NCBI GenBank assembly: GCA_030123525.1
Contig: CP126125.1
Coordinates: forward strand, 1,240,001-1,304,000
Length of the DNA stretch: 64,000 nucleotides
Origin: ELB16-189 sp018266435
GTDB lineage: Bacteria > Bacteroidota > Bacteroidia > Cytophagales > Cyclobacteriaceae
Direction: 5' to 3'
In this document: positions 19,201 to 27,190 of the stretch, piece by piece
How positions within the stretch are numbered: the first letter of the stretch is position 1
How the letters are laid out: every line of letters begins with the position of its first letter
Translations under genes and position numbers: made by a program
Notes under the pieces: model-generated
What the model was told of the DNA's origin: nothing
Database searches by the model: none
Seen by the model: the letters and a program-made list of their open reading frames with translations, nothing else

Positions 19201-19338
19201 GAATAAACTGTCATACAAAATAGTCCAATGGCCGGTGCGTTTGCCTTGGGCATCGTACGCGTTGGGTGAAATGGGAAACCGCTGAGCGAAAGTGGTTGTG
19301 TGAAACAGCAAACAAAGTATAGTGACAATCCTAACCAT
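13300..19338 (-). CDS. Giant secreted YwqK-repeat / TPR / CHAT caspase-like protein
   Basis: A 2012-residue protein with a Sec signal peptide (ends near TTTFAQ, residue 19). Residues of about 30-565 hold roughly 20 degenerate 23-residue repeats of the YwqK/MORN-like type, core G-x-W-x-x-Y-x-x-N-G-x-L (for example GTWKYYYENGRLKF and GEWLYYHANGQLES). Residues 590-1490 are tetratricopeptide repeats of the kinesin-light-chain style. After a coiled-coil linker (about 1550-1640) comes a CHAT domain, a caspase-like cysteine protease fold, at about 1690-2012. His1863 (LLHIATHGYF) and Cys1926 (ILSACETGKGE) form an intact dyad, followed by the usual LQRAFQTAGAKSILMSLWKVDD block. The substrate is unknown. 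Divergent from a PD40-OmpA gene. No CRISPR or gasdermin-like gene is nearby. Confidence 0.9.
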   Translation of the reverse strand: MVRIVTILCLLFHTTTFAQRFPISPNAYDAQGKRTGHWTILYDSLFKKEVQDPDSAFYYRLVKFEAGKPIGKVRDFYRSGFKQWEGHLISLLPDVADGEVRYFFENGKIQQHMLMSQGKKDGPYRQYDPSGNLISEGTFKTDSMEGKWTSYWNNGAIQAISWYKDNKREGKVVEYNEQGVKEVEIEFQANQVNGLVQVFYPSGKVMRKGYKKLNVTEGWWDEYYENEKLKSHEHFKDGKNDGLIETYFDNGQVESKGNYRLDKKTGTWVNYFSNGNLSHTGSYDEDGLRTGTWKYYYENGRLKFTAYRKHDKLEGSYTEFFPSGKLKVKGTCQNDLWQGLLERYYENEQLEKRGHYIADSLDGEWVYYFDNGKISSIGKYIDNKKNGVWKYYRNNGSIETEETLKLKILEGPTVNYFPDGTIHEKKNYTDGKENGQYELFHPNGKIKVKGIKVNGQPEGEWLYYHANGQLESREYNHNGLWQGLYESYYENGVKRAEGLAANNKHEGYRKFYYRNGQLKGTGNMHLGNRHGHWVFYDSLTGKKESEGDYLNGHENGKWNFYNSKPHYIYYLDGNQETFDNVEDSVKLLADQGQHKKARQYLAKLNHVRKRDFGNAADKKTRMLYWNAYLASSEGNHAQAIDLYNTYASKIKKQQGDTVLDYLDAINNIAVINSQMNHIDEALTLLHSLDKKIARFSDSKQTRHQEIIADILLYSNRYEEAENYLTSILHSRQYSTQAIAKNTLTLKLKLANLYADQMGQSDKGIRAYQSLIDYADSVNLSGDYYCGLAYGKIASIYKNQYNRRSAIKWAKKANEILNKQTDRFAIDYLENLALIGNSYLNLSLPDSARLIFEEMNETIRSLRLGNTSYHANALNGLAETYYQNYDNVKAKELWMQSKLILENANKLNTASYVNVLQALSIVLPLLDKKDIPLAEEYLLRAVELSKQLGLDAKHRAMLYSLAEFYRNNSRYEEAKKIVEQNSSLLLAREGYSEKYLENQQLLGDILYSQSKYKEAIQVYETTLPLADSLKTYNPTNYITQLSNLSRTHNKLLNYDKAEEYAYQSLNAARHFLGNENITTLDALENVAFALRERSKFSEAEKLYKEAVEIIKKIRGVNNLKYAYSILGLAHLYNESNNYKKALEHYQTFLVLIESLKGKRSADYVNAMDYIADIHYNMGHEAQAEKIYTEALQLTVQVYGHKQLNYAWRLKTVGNFYLDIGNFTLAETYLEESVRLAKNYLGKETSDYANFLVSLSKAKSSNEKFKDAELLLLESVSIHKKNSDNRFGSYIAAIEQLEKFYERFGQYNAALQQVNTVLPLIAKHWGIEGRYAQNLLSKSGLYYGIGNFDSTSFYAHKALAIAEDLYAPTNWLVLKAHTEVGRAAIKNKNYDEALKHFQFCVEQQRISGRIKESTYATYLQNLGVAHMERKEFAAAEQLFNEAWNVSTQTTDTEGMDYIRLNQAKLYTATGRPDQAERLFKTSANNRKAYIIRNFYFLSDNQKAQYWKANKFFLEYFQSFATQHAVTNPAILQDFYNLQLATKGILLSTSNKIKKRILSSGDSIMVNIYYRWLKQRNELAQLYAQAPEEQKKQKSTVDSLEKIVSASEKELAISAEDLEKDKGKETNWREVQKQLLPNEAAVEIVRVRHHTLHPTDSVFYVALILTHETKTGPQMAVLPNGNLLEGRAYRYYKNAITSQLDDTLSYINYWSPIDVFIKNKKHIYVSADGVYNSINLNTLKSVSGNYLVEEKNITFVPNTKDLLYLKNKKNAFTKTTANLIGFPKYFLGKEKVKQKISKQRELDFSKLSDEDRSGIAELPGTKEEISTVSSILVSHQWHVKQLILEEATEEALKSVRQPGLLHIATHGYFTDDQDQTATDPMLRAGLLLSGASNYLVDKISVGEDNGVLTAYEAANLNLDNTELVILSACETGKGEVQNGEGVYGLQRAFQTAGAKSILMSLWKVDDAATQELMAAFYKNWTSGKTKSEAFKHAQLTLKKKYANPYYWGAFVMMGE

Positions 19339-19381
19339 CAGATTTTTTTTACTAAAATCATAAACTGACCAAAGCTTGTCA

Positions 19382-19399
19382 ATCCGTACTGCTACGGAT
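19382..19399. repeat. Perfect inverted repeat between CHAT and PD40-OmpA genes
   Basis: Arms ATCCGTA (19382-19388) and TACGGAT (19393-19399) with a CTGC spacer, lying in the 128-bp divergent intergenic region, 44 bp from the CHAT start and 68 bp from the OmpA start. It could be a regulator operator or an RNA hairpin in the CHAT leader. There is no T-run to make it a terminator. Confidence 0.5.
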
Positions 19400-19466
19400 A
19401 TAAAATACGTAAGTGAGGGTATGGGCTGTTTTGCCCCCTCTGTTTTAATTTGAAAAAATATTACCT

Positions 19467-21512
19467 ATGAAAATACGCGTTCACCTGCTGATGTATATTA
19501 TTCCACTATTTTCTTTTGGTCAGGTTAGCGAAACATTTGACGATAACCGAAACGCATGGAATCTTGACAAGGGTGATAACTTTAGTATAAAAATAGAATC
19601 GGGCAAATTAGTACTCACAACCTTGAGCGAAGGGTATGGGCGGTCTAGCATTATGCCGTGGTATTTCGATAAAGAAAAAAGTTTTGTACTCGAAGCCTCT
19701 TTTGTGCAACGAAGCGGCAGCATCAATAATGGGTTTGGGTTGTATTTTGGAATGAGCGGAAAAGAAACCAATGAATTTGTTATCGCTTCTGATGGTCATT
19801 ATAAGGTCGGTAACCGAAGTACGAATAAATGGAAACAAACAAAGTGGGTGAAGCCGGTAGGTGAGGTAAATGTGTTGCGTATAGAAAAAAAGGGAGAGGA
19901 GGTTAAATACATCCTAAATGGAAAAAAAATTGATTCCAACGAAGTTTCCATGTTTGGTGATGCCGTAGGTTATTTAAACTACACCAACATGGTGCTTGAG
20001 CTTGATGATTTCAAGTTTATACAAGATAACCGTTTCAAAATAGTAGAAAATATTCCTCAGGGATTAATCAAAGAAAATCTGGGTTCTGCTGTAAATACCA
20101 CTGCCGCTGAAGTGGGGCCCATCATCACAACCGATGGTCGGTCACTCTATTTTGGCAGGGAGCACTATGAAAACAATACCGGTGGTAAAGAAGATGGTGA
20201 AGATATCTGGATAGCTACCCGCAACGGAGACCGGTGGGAAAATGCCGTGAACCCCGGAAGACCCGTTAATTCAGATAAAGCGGATAATCTTTCCTCAGTC
20301 AGTGCTGATAACAACACCTTAATTTTTTCAGTAGGCAGAAATAAATTTATTTACCGTAACAGAACCGCCACCGGCTGGTCTGACCCGGTTGACCTGGGGC
20401 CAACGTATGTTAATGAAGCCGAACATTTTGAGTCACAGTTGGCCGCTGACGGGAAAGCAATTTTGTTTACCGCAAAAAGTTCAGATAATATTTACTACCG
20501 TAAAGAGGTGGATGAGCGCGACATCTATGTTTGCGTTCAAGACAAAGAAGGGAAATGGAGTAATCCTATTAATTTAGGTAAAACCATCAACACCAGGCGT
20601 GATGAGGCAAGCCCTTTCTTGGCTGCCGATGGGCGCACACTTTACTTTGCCTCCAACGGCTGGCCCGGCTACGGCAGCTCAGATATTTTTGTAGCCAAAC
20701 GTATCGGCAAGGGGTGGACAAAATGGACTGAGCCCTTAAACCTGGGACCTCAAATCAATTCTGCTGCCTGGGAAGCTTACTATACCATTCCCGCTTCAGG
20801 TGAATATGCCTACATGGTGAGCCACCAAAATACCATAGGCAAAACAGACATCTTCCGCGTAAAATTACCCCAGCAAATAAAGCCAGATCCGGTTATACTC
20901 ATCCTCGGCAAAGTGCTCAACTCTAAAACAAAACAACCCGTGGCAGCAGAAATAATTCTTGAAAACCTCACCGCCAATGAAAAAGTAGTAGAGGCAATTT
21001 CAAATCCAAAGTCGGGCGAATTCAGAATGGTGTTGCCCGTAGGTGCCAATTATGGTCTGCGCGCTGCGGCCAAAGGTTTCTTATCTGTAAATGAAAATAT
21101 GGAATTGGCTTCTATTACAGAATACACCGAAGTACAAAAAAATTTATTTCTTGTACCCATTGAAGTAGGTGAGACTTTGCAGCTAAACAATGTATTCTTT
21201 GAGCAAGGCAAAGCCGTGCTTCGCCCCGAGTCTTTTCCAGAACTGGATCGCTTAGCAGCCATATTGAAAGATAACCCCACCCTACAGATAGAACTTGCTG
21301 GCCACACTGACAACCTGGGAAATGCTCAAGCACTGATAAAACTTTCGCAAGAACGCGTTGATGCCGTAAAAAAATATTTGGAAGGACAAGGAACTGATGG
21401 CAAACGAATAACAGGCAAGGGCTATGGTTCATCTCAACCCATCGAAAAAAACGATACCGAAGAGCATAAGAAGAGAAACCGCAGGGTAGAATTTAAGATT
21501 ACGAAAAGCTAA
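19467..21512 (+). CDS. OmpA-family protein with lectin-like, PD40 and regulatory-like domains
   Basis: A 681-residue exported protein (signal peptide ends near FSFGQ). Domain order: a jelly-roll/concanavalin-like N-terminal domain (about 20-195), PD40/WD40-like beta-propeller repeats (about 215-460; for example DGRTLYFASNGWPGYGSSDI), a carboxypeptidase-regulatory-like beta-sandwich (about 480-560), and a C-terminal OmpA domain (about 575-681) with the peptidoglycan-binding motif LAGHTDNLGNAQALIKLSQER. The order PD40 - regulatory domain - OmpA resembles PorE of the type IX secretion system, but without the TPR part. Likely anchored between outer membrane and peptidoglycan. Paralogue of the gene at 39882. 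Confidence 0.9.
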   Translation: MKIRVHLLMYIIPLFSFGQVSETFDDNRNAWNLDKGDNFSIKIESGKLVLTTLSEGYGRSSIMPWYFDKEKSFVLEASFVQRSGSINNGFGLYFGMSGKETNEFVIASDGHYKVGNRSTNKWKQTKWVKPVGEVNVLRIEKKGEEVKYILNGKKIDSNEVSMFGDAVGYLNYTNMVLELDDFKFIQDNRFKIVENIPQGLIKENLGSAVNTTAAEVGPIITTDGRSLYFGREHYENNTGGKEDGEDIWIATRNGDRWENAVNPGRPVNSDKADNLSSVSADNNTLIFSVGRNKFIYRNRTATGWSDPVDLGPTYVNEAEHFESQLAADGKAILFTAKSSDNIYYRKEVDERDIYVCVQDKEGKWSNPINLGKTINTRRDEASPFLAADGRTLYFASNGWPGYGSSDIFVAKRIGKGWTKWTEPLNLGPQINSAAWEAYYTIPASGEYAYMVSHQNTIGKTDIFRVKLPQQIKPDPVILILGKVLNSKTKQPVAAEIILENLTANEKVVEAISNPKSGEFRMVLPVGANYGLRAAAKGFLSVNENMELASITEYTEVQKNLFLVPIEVGETLQLNNVFFEQGKAVLRPESFPELDRLAAILKDNPTLQIELAGHTDNLGNAQALIKLSQERVDAVKKYLEGQGTDGKRITGKGYGSSQPIEKNDTEEHKKRNRRVEFKITKS

Positions 21513-21531
21513 GACGCAAGGTTTTTTTCAT

Positions 21532-21569
21532 AAAAAAGTGTGCCAGCCTTAACCGGCTGACTGGCACTT
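21532..21569 (-). terminator. Terminator for the S9 peptidase (minus strand)
   Basis: A hairpin with arms GTGCCAG (21540-21546) and CTGGCAC (21561-21567), with additional internal CC/GG pairing possible. Read on the minus strand it is followed by CACTTTTTTA, a good uridine tract, placing it about 85 bp after the S9 peptidase stop. On the plus strand the following sequence is not T-rich, so it is weaker for the OmpA gene. Confidence 0.65.
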
Positions 21570-21649
21570 GTACTATTTTCTACATGATTGTTGAGTTGGC
21601 TTCTGGTTTTCTTCGGGCATGAAACCACTAAAAAAAGAAGTAGCCTCGC

Positions 21650-23809
21650 TCAGTTAGGGTGCTTTGCATACCGCTCAAAAAACTCAATCACCCTTAGCAT
21701 ATGATCCATCATTCTCCCCGGGTTGCCGCTGCGGGTAAGTTCATGTCCTTCTTTGGGGTAACGAATATATTCAACGGGTTTGTTTAAGATTTTCAAACTT
21801 TTGTAAAGCATCTCAGATTGAATCGGCCCTGTGCGCAAATCCTGATCACCGTGGATGATAAGCAGGGGTGTGTTAATGTTGTTTACATATGTTAATGGAG
21901 AATTGAAGTCGAGCAGTTGCTTGGTTTCTTTTTCCCACGGATACCCCCCAAAATGTTCGGGCACTAATCGCCACGCATTGCCTTCGCCCATGAAAGTGCC
22001 CAACTCATATACTCCGCGCTGAGCATTGGCTGCCTTAAACCGGTTGTCATGTCCCACAATCCAGGCCACCATGTAGCCGGCATAACTTCCGCCCTCGACA
22101 AACAGTTGATCTTTGTCTATCCACGAATTATTTTTCATTGCCTCATCGAGCGATGCCAGAATGTCAGCGGCCGGGCCGGTTCCCCAGTCTTTAAAATTGG
22201 CTCGCTTAAATTTATCGCCATAGCCCCCACTGCCGCGCGGATTACAATACACCACACCGTAGCCCCAGCTATTTTCTAACTGGTATTCATGCCACATCGA
22301 AAATGCTCCGGGTCCCCACATGGCTGATGGGCCACCATGTATATTGAGAATAGTGGGATATTTTACGCCTTCCTTTTTCCCGATGGGCTCCATTACCCAA
22401 TACTGAACTTTGGTTCCGTCAGGGCGGGTAAGCCAATATTCTTTGGGTGTGATGATTTGTCGCTCGCTTACCCAACCCTCATTTAGCTTAGTGAGTTGTT
22501 TGCTGGATTTTTCTTTCAGTGAATACGAATAGATTTCCCATGGATTTTTCGTTTCGGTCAGTGCATAAACAATTTTGTCGCCTTTTACATCAAAGTCATT
22601 TACCCCATTGTCGTTGCCAATGATCTTGGTAATTGTTCCGCCTTTGGCCGGAATACTGTACAACGGAATATCACCATCGGCTTGAGCGGTAAAATAAATA
22701 GTTTTGGAATCGCCCGACCAAGTTGCCCCGCCCGCATCGCGATCGAGGGCAGAGGTGAGTAAACCAGGCTTCTCTCCGGTTGCTGTTGCAGTGGCAATGA
22801 TTGACTGAGAGTAAAACCGTCCGTTGGTGGTGTTGGCATGAAATGAAATAGAAAGACCATCGGGTGAAAACTGACCCCGGCTAACGGAGTAGCCATCCCA
22901 GTGCAATAACAGGTTAGCTTGTTTTGCATCAGTATCGATGACCCATAGATCAGAGTCATGTTCCCGGTCAGGGTGCATGGTATAAATCTTAGAAGTGCAA
23001 ATAATTTTTTTGCCATTGGGCGACCACTCGGCATTGGTAAAATTTTGAAAGCCGCTAGTCAGTTGAATGGCTTTGTCTTCACCGGTGGCATAGATCAGAA
23101 ACAAGTGGCTAAAACTTTCGTTGGGTTGAAGATTCAATTCACCCTGCAGGTTTAGTCGGGTTAATACACGCGGATTACCCTCACTTGCATTTTTTGCCAA
23201 CCATGCCCGCACATCTGTTAAGGGTCCGTCAGGCGAAGAGGACACTTTCTTTTTTTCATCGGCTTTCAGATGTTTGAAGTTTGGTTCATCGCCTTGTGTG
23301 CGGCCAGGCCGTTCATAACTCCAGGGAAACTTTGCATCAATAGCATAATACGGAATGTAAGAAGAGAATAAAATCCTTTTTCCATCGGGTGACCAGCGCG
23401 GGTTGCTGGCACCAAATTCGGCATGGGTAAGCACGTGGGCTTCGCCTCCTGTTAAGGGCAGCAACCATACCTGTGATTTTTCTTCATCCGCACGAACAAA
23501 GGCGATTTGTTTTCCGTCAGGACTCCATTGTGGCTGGCCATCGCCTTTATCACTGAAGGTTAATTGAACCGGCTGGTCTTTGCCCGTCAGGTCAAGTAAA
23601 TACAAGTGATGGGTGTAGTAATACTCGTTTTCATTTTTTACCGCTTTGCGTGTAACCACGGTTATCGCTTTGGTGCCATCGGGCGAGATTTGAATTCCAC
23701 CGGTTGTGACAATCTTCATCAGGTCAGAAGCAACAATTGGTTTTTTGGTTTGGGCATAACCCCATGTGACCATGAAAAATACCAAAATGGGTGCGAGCAG
23801 TTTTTTCAT
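21650..23809 (-). CDS. Secreted S9-family prolyl oligopeptidase / acylaminoacyl peptidase
   Basis: A 719-residue serine peptidase exported by a Sec signal (MKKLLAPILVFFMVTWGYAQ). The N-terminal half is a beta-propeller of PD40-like repeats (SPDGKQIAFVRADE, SPNGKKIICTSK). The C-terminal alpha/beta hydrolase domain carries the nucleophile motif GGSYAGYM (Ser575), the aspartate in HGDQDLRTGP and the histidine in KEGHELTR, a complete triad. The family cleaves oligopeptides or removes N-acylated residues. A longer in-frame start at 23944 adds 45 residues before the signal peptide and is rejected. A hairpin with a T-run lies about 50-70 bp upstream of the ATG. Divergent from the first BNR gene. Confidence 0.92.
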   Translation of the reverse strand: MKKLLAPILVFFMVTWGYAQTKKPIVASDLMKIVTTGGIQISPDGTKAITVVTRKAVKNENEYYYTHHLYLLDLTGKDQPVQLTFSDKGDGQPQWSPDGKQIAFVRADEEKSQVWLLPLTGGEAHVLTHAEFGASNPRWSPDGKRILFSSYIPYYAIDAKFPWSYERPGRTQGDEPNFKHLKADEKKKVSSSPDGPLTDVRAWLAKNASEGNPRVLTRLNLQGELNLQPNESFSHLFLIYATGEDKAIQLTSGFQNFTNAEWSPNGKKIICTSKIYTMHPDREHDSDLWVIDTDAKQANLLLHWDGYSVSRGQFSPDGLSISFHANTTNGRFYSQSIIATATATGEKPGLLTSALDRDAGGATWSGDSKTIYFTAQADGDIPLYSIPAKGGTITKIIGNDNGVNDFDVKGDKIVYALTETKNPWEIYSYSLKEKSSKQLTKLNEGWVSERQIITPKEYWLTRPDGTKVQYWVMEPIGKKEGVKYPTILNIHGGPSAMWGPGAFSMWHEYQLENSWGYGVVYCNPRGSGGYGDKFKRANFKDWGTGPAADILASLDEAMKNNSWIDKDQLFVEGGSYAGYMVAWIVGHDNRFKAANAQRGVYELGTFMGEGNAWRLVPEHFGGYPWEKETKQLLDFNSPLTYVNNINTPLLIIHGDQDLRTGPIQSEMLYKSLKILNKPVEYIRYPKEGHELTRSGNPGRMMDHMLRVIEFFERYAKHPN

Positions 23810-23855
23810 ATTCCTTGGTTTATCGTTTGAAAAGTATATAAAAAAAATAAAGGGC

Positions 23856-23878
23856 ACCGCTTGTATTCTATAAGCGGT
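23856..23878 (-). promoter_or_regulatory. Hairpin plus T-run upstream of S9 peptidase (possible leader element)
   Basis: Arms ACCGCTT (23856-23862) and AAGCGGT (23872-23878) flank a 9-nt loop. Read on the minus strand the hairpin is followed by GCCCTTTATTTTTTTTATA and then the S9 ATG at 23809. If transcription starts upstream of it, this is terminator-like and could attenuate. If transcription starts downstream, it may be an operator or end stray transcripts. Confidence 0.4.
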
Positions 23879-23957
23879 ACTCCATAAAAACAGAGTTAAA
23901 ATCAGATTACTGAAACCTAAAATCTTTGTACCTTGAAAACTCACTTAATATCAACGT

Positions 23958-26900
23958 ATGAAAAGAGTTTTTCTCATTCTTTTGATTTTGCCCGCTACCA
24001 TCTGCTCCATTGCTCAGAATCTCGACAGTATTTTTAAATATGTAAAATATCGGAGCATCGGCCCCTTTCGTGGAGGCCGATCGGTTTGTGCTACGGGCGT
24101 AGTTGGTAACCCTACTACCTATTATATGGGCACCACGGGTGGAGGATTGTGGAAGACTGAAGATGCGGGGGTATCGTGGAATAATGTTTCCGATGGATTT
24201 TTTAAGACCGGATCGGTTGGAGCCGTAGCCGTTTCAGAAAGTGATCCAAACATCGTATACGTGGGCATGGGTGAACATGCACCACGCGGAGTGATGACCA
24301 GCTATGGCGATGGTGTGTACAAATCATACGATGCCGGTAAAACCTGGAAAAAAATGGGCTTGGAAAAAACCTTGCAGATCGCACGCATTGTTATTCATCC
24401 AAAAAATTCTGATATCGTTTATGTAGCGGCTCAAGGTGCAATCAATGGCCCCACCCAAGACCGGGGAATTTATAAATCAACCAATGGCGGCCTGACCTGG
24501 ACACGGGTGTTATTTGTAAACGACCTGACCGGTTGTTCTGAACTTTCGATGGACATGAGCAACCCTAAAGTCTTGTATGCGGCCATGTGGCACCACCAAC
24601 GTTTACCCTGGAAAGTAATCAGTGGTGGCGAGGGCAGCGGGTTGTACAAATCAACCGATGGAGGTGACACCTGGGAAAAAATGCAAAACGGATTACCAAA
24701 GGAAATGGGAAAAATGGCAATTGCCGTAAGCCGTGCCAACCCCGAAAAAGTTTATGCTGTTATCGAAAGTGATACCGAAAAAGAAAAAGGAGGATTGTTT
24801 GCTTCGAATGATGCCGGAAAAACCTGGAGCCGTGTGAGCGACAGCCATGAATTAGTACAACGAGCCTGGTATTACATCGAAGTCTTTCCCGATCCGCAAG
24901 ATGAAAATGTAGTGTATGTTTTGAGTTCTCCAGCCTTGCGCTCGATAGACGGAGGAAAAACCTGGGAGAACTTATCGGTATGGCATGGTGATACGCATGA
25001 TTTATGGATTAATCCGACTAACTCTAAAAATATGATTCTGGCCGATGACGGTGGTGCTAGCGTGAGTTTTAACCGGGGTAAAACATGGTCGCTGGTTGCC
25101 AACAATATGCCCACCGCACAGTTTTACCGAATCAATACCGATAACACATTTCCTTACCGCATATACAGCGGCCAACAAGACAATACCACCGTTCGCATTA
25201 AAAGTTTATCGCTGGGTAATTCTGACATTTCAGAACGAGACTGGGATATTTCTGCAGGTGGCGAGAGCGCTTTCCTTGCCTTCGATCCGGATGATCCAAA
25301 GTTGGTATTGGGCGGAAGTTACCTCGGGGTAATAGAATCGTTAGATGTAGAGGCAAATGCCAGAACCAGCATCATGGCTGCACCTATTCAATACCTGGGT
25401 AGGGCAAGTAAAGACATGAAATACCGCTTCAACTGGAATGCACCGGTTATTCGGTCGAAACATGAGCCCAACACCTATTACCATGGTTCACAGATTTTGC
25501 TGCGCACCCGCGATAATGGCACAACCTGGGAAGAAGCCTCACCCGATCTGACTCGAAATGAAAAGGACAAACAAGGCAAAGGCGGGGGACCGTACACAGT
25601 AGAAGCCGTTGGTGCAGAAAATTATGGCACACTGAGCGATGTCGTTGAATCTCCAACTGAAAAAGGCGTGATCTGGACCGGCAGTGATGACGGATTAGTA
25701 CAACTCACGCGCGATGGAGGAAAAACCTGGACAAACGTTACACCCAAAGACCTGAAAGAATGTTTAATCAATTCCATCGAACTTTCACCACACGATCCTG
25801 CAACAGTGTATATTGCTACCACCCGGTATAAATTCAACGACTTTACTCCCGGATTATACAAAACCACCGACTACGGTAAAACCTGGACGAACATTAGCAA
25901 CGGCATTCCTCAAGGTGCTTACACAAGAGTAATCCGCGAAGACAACAAAAGAAAAAATCTTCTCTTTGCCGGAACAGAAACAGGAATGTATATCAGCTGG
26001 AATGGTGGCACAAGCTGGCAGCCCTTTCAACTCAATTTGCCGATTACCCCCATCACCGATTTAAAAATTCATCAGGGCGATTTGATAGTAGCCACCATGG
26101 GCCGCGCCTTTTGGATATTGGATGACGTAAGCTTGATTCGCCAATACAACGGATCGGATGAAACAATAAAAATTTTTCAGCCAGAAGATGCCGTGATTGG
26201 GAATTGGGGAAGCGCTCTGAACAAAACATCAGCCGATTTCAAAGGCACCGATACGTTTCAAGGCATCAACCCAGCCAATGGAGTAGTCATCTACTACAAC
26301 CTACCCAAGATACCCGATTCGCTGAACATCAGCTTGGAGATTAAAGACGCATCAGGTAAACTTGTCCGGTCATTCAGTTCTAAGAAAGATGATTCATTCA
26401 AATCCTATACAGGTGGCCCTTCGGCAGAACCCTTGTTATTGAAAAAGAAAGGCATCAATCGGTTTGTGTGGAACATGCGCTATGCCACGATGAAAGGAGT
26501 TCCCGAAGTGTATATCGAAAGCAGTTTTCTCGGGCACAAAGCACCACCCGGCACCTATTTACTCACATTGAAATACGGAAAAACAGAAAGCAAAACAGAA
26601 TGTAAAATTTTGCCTAACCCGTTGTATAAAATCTCACCTGAAACCTATGCGGAGCACAATCAGTTCATGATAACGATGGAAGATGCCCTCAACGATATGC
26701 ACAAAAAAGTAAATGACCTATTAAAAATGCGGCAACAACTCGAAGCAGTGCTCAAAGATTTTCCTGAGGGAGACAACTACAAGGCGCTGAAAAAATCAGG
26801 AAATGACTTGGTGAAGAAAATGAAAGCATGGGATGATGACATGGTGCAGCGTAAAGCAAAGGCCTATGACGATGTGGATAACTATGAAAACAAATTTACC

Positions 26901-27104
26901 GCCAACTATCTCTTTTTACTCAACCACTCTGAAAGCGACCTCCCTAAAGTAACCCAACCCAACCGCGATCGCTACAATGAGTTGACAAAAGAATGGAACA
27001 AGCTCAATGCCCGTGCCACCGATATCATAGAGAAAGATATTCCGGCCTATACCAAACAGTTGTGGGACGCAGGAATAGGAGCCGTGAGAGTACCCGTGAA
27101 ATAA
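23958..27104 (+). CDS. Secreted BNR/VPS10-like beta-propeller protein (paralogue 1)
   Basis: A 1048-residue exported protein (signal ends near CSIAQ). It consists of sortilin/VPS10-like or glycoside-hydrolase-like BNR repeats. At least ten Asp-box motifs of the form S-x-D-x-G-x-T-W are visible (KTEDAGVSW, SYDAGKTW, STNGGLTW, STDGGDTW, SIDGGKTW, TRDGGKTW, TTDYGKTW) across about residues 50-700. A beta-sandwich-like region follows (about 720-880), then a C-terminal helical part (about 900-1030). No catalytic residues can be named, and the family has no firm biochemical role. Paralogous along its whole length to the protein at 49008. Confidence 0.85.
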   Translation: MKRVFLILLILPATICSIAQNLDSIFKYVKYRSIGPFRGGRSVCATGVVGNPTTYYMGTTGGGLWKTEDAGVSWNNVSDGFFKTGSVGAVAVSESDPNIVYVGMGEHAPRGVMTSYGDGVYKSYDAGKTWKKMGLEKTLQIARIVIHPKNSDIVYVAAQGAINGPTQDRGIYKSTNGGLTWTRVLFVNDLTGCSELSMDMSNPKVLYAAMWHHQRLPWKVISGGEGSGLYKSTDGGDTWEKMQNGLPKEMGKMAIAVSRANPEKVYAVIESDTEKEKGGLFASNDAGKTWSRVSDSHELVQRAWYYIEVFPDPQDENVVYVLSSPALRSIDGGKTWENLSVWHGDTHDLWINPTNSKNMILADDGGASVSFNRGKTWSLVANNMPTAQFYRINTDNTFPYRIYSGQQDNTTVRIKSLSLGNSDISERDWDISAGGESAFLAFDPDDPKLVLGGSYLGVIESLDVEANARTSIMAAPIQYLGRASKDMKYRFNWNAPVIRSKHEPNTYYHGSQILLRTRDNGTTWEEASPDLTRNEKDKQGKGGGPYTVEAVGAENYGTLSDVVESPTEKGVIWTGSDDGLVQLTRDGGKTWTNVTPKDLKECLINSIELSPHDPATVYIATTRYKFNDFTPGLYKTTDYGKTWTNISNGIPQGAYTRVIREDNKRKNLLFAGTETGMYISWNGGTSWQPFQLNLPITPITDLKIHQGDLIVATMGRAFWILDDVSLIRQYNGSDETIKIFQPEDAVIGNWGSALNKTSADFKGTDTFQGINPANGVVIYYNLPKIPDSLNISLEIKDASGKLVRSFSSKKDDSFKSYTGGPSAEPLLLKKKGINRFVWNMRYATMKGVPEVYIESSFLGHKAPPGTYLLTLKYGKTESKTECKILPNPLYKISPETYAEHNQFMITMEDALNDMHKKVNDLLKMRQQLEAVLKDFPEGDNYKALKKSGNDLVKKMKAWDDDMVQRKAKAYDDVDNYENKFTANYLFLLNHSESDLPKVTQPNRDRYNELTKEWNKLNARATDIIEKDIPAYTKQLWDAGIGAVRVPVK

Positions 27105-27190
27105 AAAAAGAAGTAGAACATTTCAATCAGCTCAGCATTTAGAATACGAATTGCTTGCATTACCTTTACTTTCAATAAAAAACGAGCACC

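Noticed and set aside
13300..19338. CHAT-TPR protein as part of a type III-E CRISPR (craspase) system
   Set aside because: No CRISPR repeats, no gRAMP/Cas7-11-like gene and no cas1/cas2 in the window. The protein has a signal peptide and YwqK repeats not seen in Csx29.
23810..23944. 45-residue N-terminal extension of the S9 peptidase
   Set aside because: It precedes a clear signal peptide starting at 23809. Exported proteins begin at the signal.
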